DNA of 6,719 nt from a bacterium (GTDB lineage Bacteria > Desulfobacterota > Binatia > UBA12015): NCBI GenBank assembly GCA_018970825.1, contig JAGWVP010000178.1:1-6719 (forward strand), read 5' to 3'. Each line of letters opens with the position of its first letter. The stretch's first letter is position 1. The notes under the pieces are model-generated. The model was not told where the DNA came from. It worked only from the letters and a program-made list of their open reading frames with translations, and made no database searches. Both the position numbers and the translations under genes were made by a program. Of the stretch, positions 6,143 through 6,719 are shown one piece after another.

Positions 6143-6156
6143 GTAGCGCAATTCGC

Positions 6157-6186
6157 TTGGTTCAATCGATCGACCCGCGCTAGCAA
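6157..6186 (+). promoter_or_regulatory. Weak candidate promoter for the 135-residue plus-strand gene
   Basis: TTGGTT (6157-6162) and TAGCAA (6181-6186) are 18 nt apart, each with about three consensus matches, and lie at the right edge of the AT-rich island. A start near 6193 would leave a leader of about 60 nt before the ATG at 6254. This is only the best available pair in the interval and may be wrong. Confidence 0.22.
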
Positions 6187-6240
6187 GGGGGTCCCCACTG
6201 CTTCGGCATTCATGTCCCACCCGGGCCCGCCCCGGTCGGA

Positions 6241-6248
6241 AAGAGGAG
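6241..6248 (+). promoter_or_regulatory. Shine-Dalgarno that fixes the start of the 135-residue gene
   Basis: AAGAGGAG ends 5 nt before the ATG at 6254. It is the clearest ribosome-binding site in the window and decides against the earlier in-frame ATG at 6212, whose upstream sequence is not purine-rich. Confidence 0.75.
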
Positions 6249-6253
6249 CGGAA

Positions 6254-6661
6254 ATGCAAGGAAGAACCAGAAACTCGGCGATGCAGGATCGATCGGGAGG
6301 CCTTTTCGAGCCGGACGTGCTCCTGCCCGGCCAGTTCTTCTCCTTCTTCAGGAAGGAGGCCGGCTTCGATCGCGAGCGCCGCCTGATGCTGGCCGTGCTC
6401 GAGGACGCCATCGACTGTTTCCAGAAGCACGCACATGCGACCGACCTGCGAGGCAAACAACTGTTTGCCGAGTCGTGGGAGTGGATCATGTCCCCCGACC
6501 GTCGCTGGCTCTTCTCCTTCGAGAACATCTGCCAGATCGTCGACATGAATCCCGACTACATCCGCCAGGGGCTCAAGCGCTGGCGCGTGGACAACGCGCC
6601 GAAGGTCGTCGCCGACCTCGTCGCCGTCGAGAGCCTCGTGGAGGCGAGCCCGGCTCTCTGA
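6254..6661 (+). CDS. Uncharacterised 135-residue protein with possible helix-turn-helix
   Basis: I cannot assign a function. The start is ATG at 6254, 5 nt after a strong Shine-Dalgarno (AAGAGGAG, 6241-6248); the upstream in-frame ATG at 6212 has none. Visible parts: a polar N-terminus (1-16); LFEPDVLLPGQFF (17-29); an amphipathic helix RRLMLAVLEDAIDCFQKH (42-59); a helix with LFAESWEWI (70-78) and DRRWLFSF (82-89); then ENICQIVDMNPDYIRQGLKRW (90-110), which has the spacing of a helix-turn-helix (ENICQIV helix, turn DMNP, DYIRQGLKRW recognition-like helix). The pattern resembles small conserved hypothetical proteins I associate with delta-proteobacteria/Myxococcota, from memory and unverified. 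It is soluble, with no signal or membrane helix. A DNA- or RNA-binding regulator is a fair guess but not shown. It is divergent from the membrane-protein gene and followed by its own terminator. Its 5' end is less GC-rich than the other genes. Confidence 0.82.
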   Translation: MQGRTRNSAMQDRSGGLFEPDVLLPGQFFSFFRKEAGFDRERRLMLAVLEDAIDCFQKHAHATDLRGKQLFAESWEWIMSPDRRWLFSFENICQIVDMNPDYIRQGLKRWRVDNAPKVVADLVAVESLVEASPAL

Positions 6662-6681
6662 CGAGTCGTCGGCCCGAAACG

Positions 6682-6719
6682 AGAACGGCCCCCTCGCCGC
6701 GCGGCGAGGGGGCCGTTCT
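6682..6719 (+). terminator. Strong palindromic terminator hairpin (reaches window edge)
   Basis: The 38 bases form a perfect palindrome: the 19-nt left arm (6682-6700) is the exact reverse complement of the right arm (6701-6719). The stem core is GGCCCCCTCGCC paired with GGCGAGGGGGCC, flanked by AGAAC/GTTCT. It starts 20 nt after the TGA of the 135-residue gene. The sequence ends in TTCT at the window edge, so a following T-run cannot be checked. A-rich/T-rich flanks and stem strength are typical of an intrinsic terminator, and the symmetry would let it act in both directions. Confidence 0.85.

Larger units (their letters stand above)
5950..6253. other. 304-bp divergent intergenic region with structured leader and AT-rich island
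   Basis: No convincing gene lies here. From left to right it holds the minus-gene Shine-Dalgarno (5958-5963), a perfect tandem 8-bp repeat CGGAGTTC (5964-5979), a hairpin with 7-bp arms GGCTGCG/CGCAGCC (5998-6004 and 6014-6020), a second hairpin GGCGGC-AAA-GCCGCC (6027-6041), a GC-rich stretch, then an AT-rich island (about 6114-6170) that stands out against the rest of the window, and finally the plus-gene Shine-Dalgarno at 6241-6248. Divergent transcription from the AT-rich island is the natural reading. A 10-codon reading frame (6114-6146) is present but has no ribosome site. Confidence 0.6.

Noticed and set aside
6114..6146. Ten-codon reading frame MKISFSYESK in the AT-rich island
   Set aside because: There is no Shine-Dalgarno at a usable distance and no run of regulatory codons or following attenuator to suggest a leader peptide.
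6121..6546. Minus-strand open frames opposite the 135-residue gene
   Set aside because: The plus-strand gene has a strong ribosome site, natural composition and a terminator; the reverse frames have no ribosome site or recognisable motif.

Overview
This is a GC-rich (roughly 70% by eye), gene-dense bacterial chromosomal segment. Its codons strongly prefer G or C at third positions, and GTG starts are used. The base composition, the plant/proteobacterial-type glutamate-cysteine ligase, and a small tail protein that resembles hypothetical proteins I associate with myxobacterial or delta-proteobacterial genomes suggest a Myxococcota/Desulfobacterota-like or other GC-rich proteobacterial-grade organism. 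That placement is an inference. I see no mobile element, CRISPR array, tRNA, rRNA or phage gene.

Layout. (1) 1-1235 (+): the 3' part of a sulfatase-fold (alkaline-phosphatase superfamily) hydrolase, cut by the window edge just after its nucleophile codon. (2) 1245-1988 (+): an FkbM-type SAM-dependent methyltransferase, 9 nt behind it. A perfect 10-bp inverted repeat spans the junction and suggests translational coupling. (3) 2061-3917 (+): a type-B carboxylesterase with an apparent lipoprotein signal peptide and an intact Ser-Glu-His triad. (4) 4018-5400 (+): glutamate-cysteine ligase (gshA-type), the first enzyme of glutathione synthesis, behind a good promoter candidate that sits almost on the start codon. 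(5) 5455-5949 (-): an unrecognised single-pass membrane protein, convergent with gshA and separated from it by a strong GC hairpin. (6) 5950-6253: a 304-bp divergent intergenic region with two hairpins, a tandem 8-bp repeat and an unusually AT-rich island. (7) 6254-6661 (+): an unrecognised 135-residue protein with a possible helix-turn-helix, followed by a 38-bp perfect palindrome that is very probably its terminator.

Working together. The sulfatase-like enzyme and the FkbM methyltransferase look co-transcribed and may modify a surface glycan or a secondary metabolite. The esterase is probably a separate envelope-anchored unit, and gshA is a housekeeping thiol gene with its own promoter. The two genes on the right are divergent from a shared regulatory region. 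Nothing here amounts to a clear new defence or biosynthetic system. The most interesting points are the junction hairpin at 1221-1244, the possible leaderless transcripts of gshA and the esterase, the non-cysteine active site of the sulfatase-like enzyme, and the two orphan genes at the right end.
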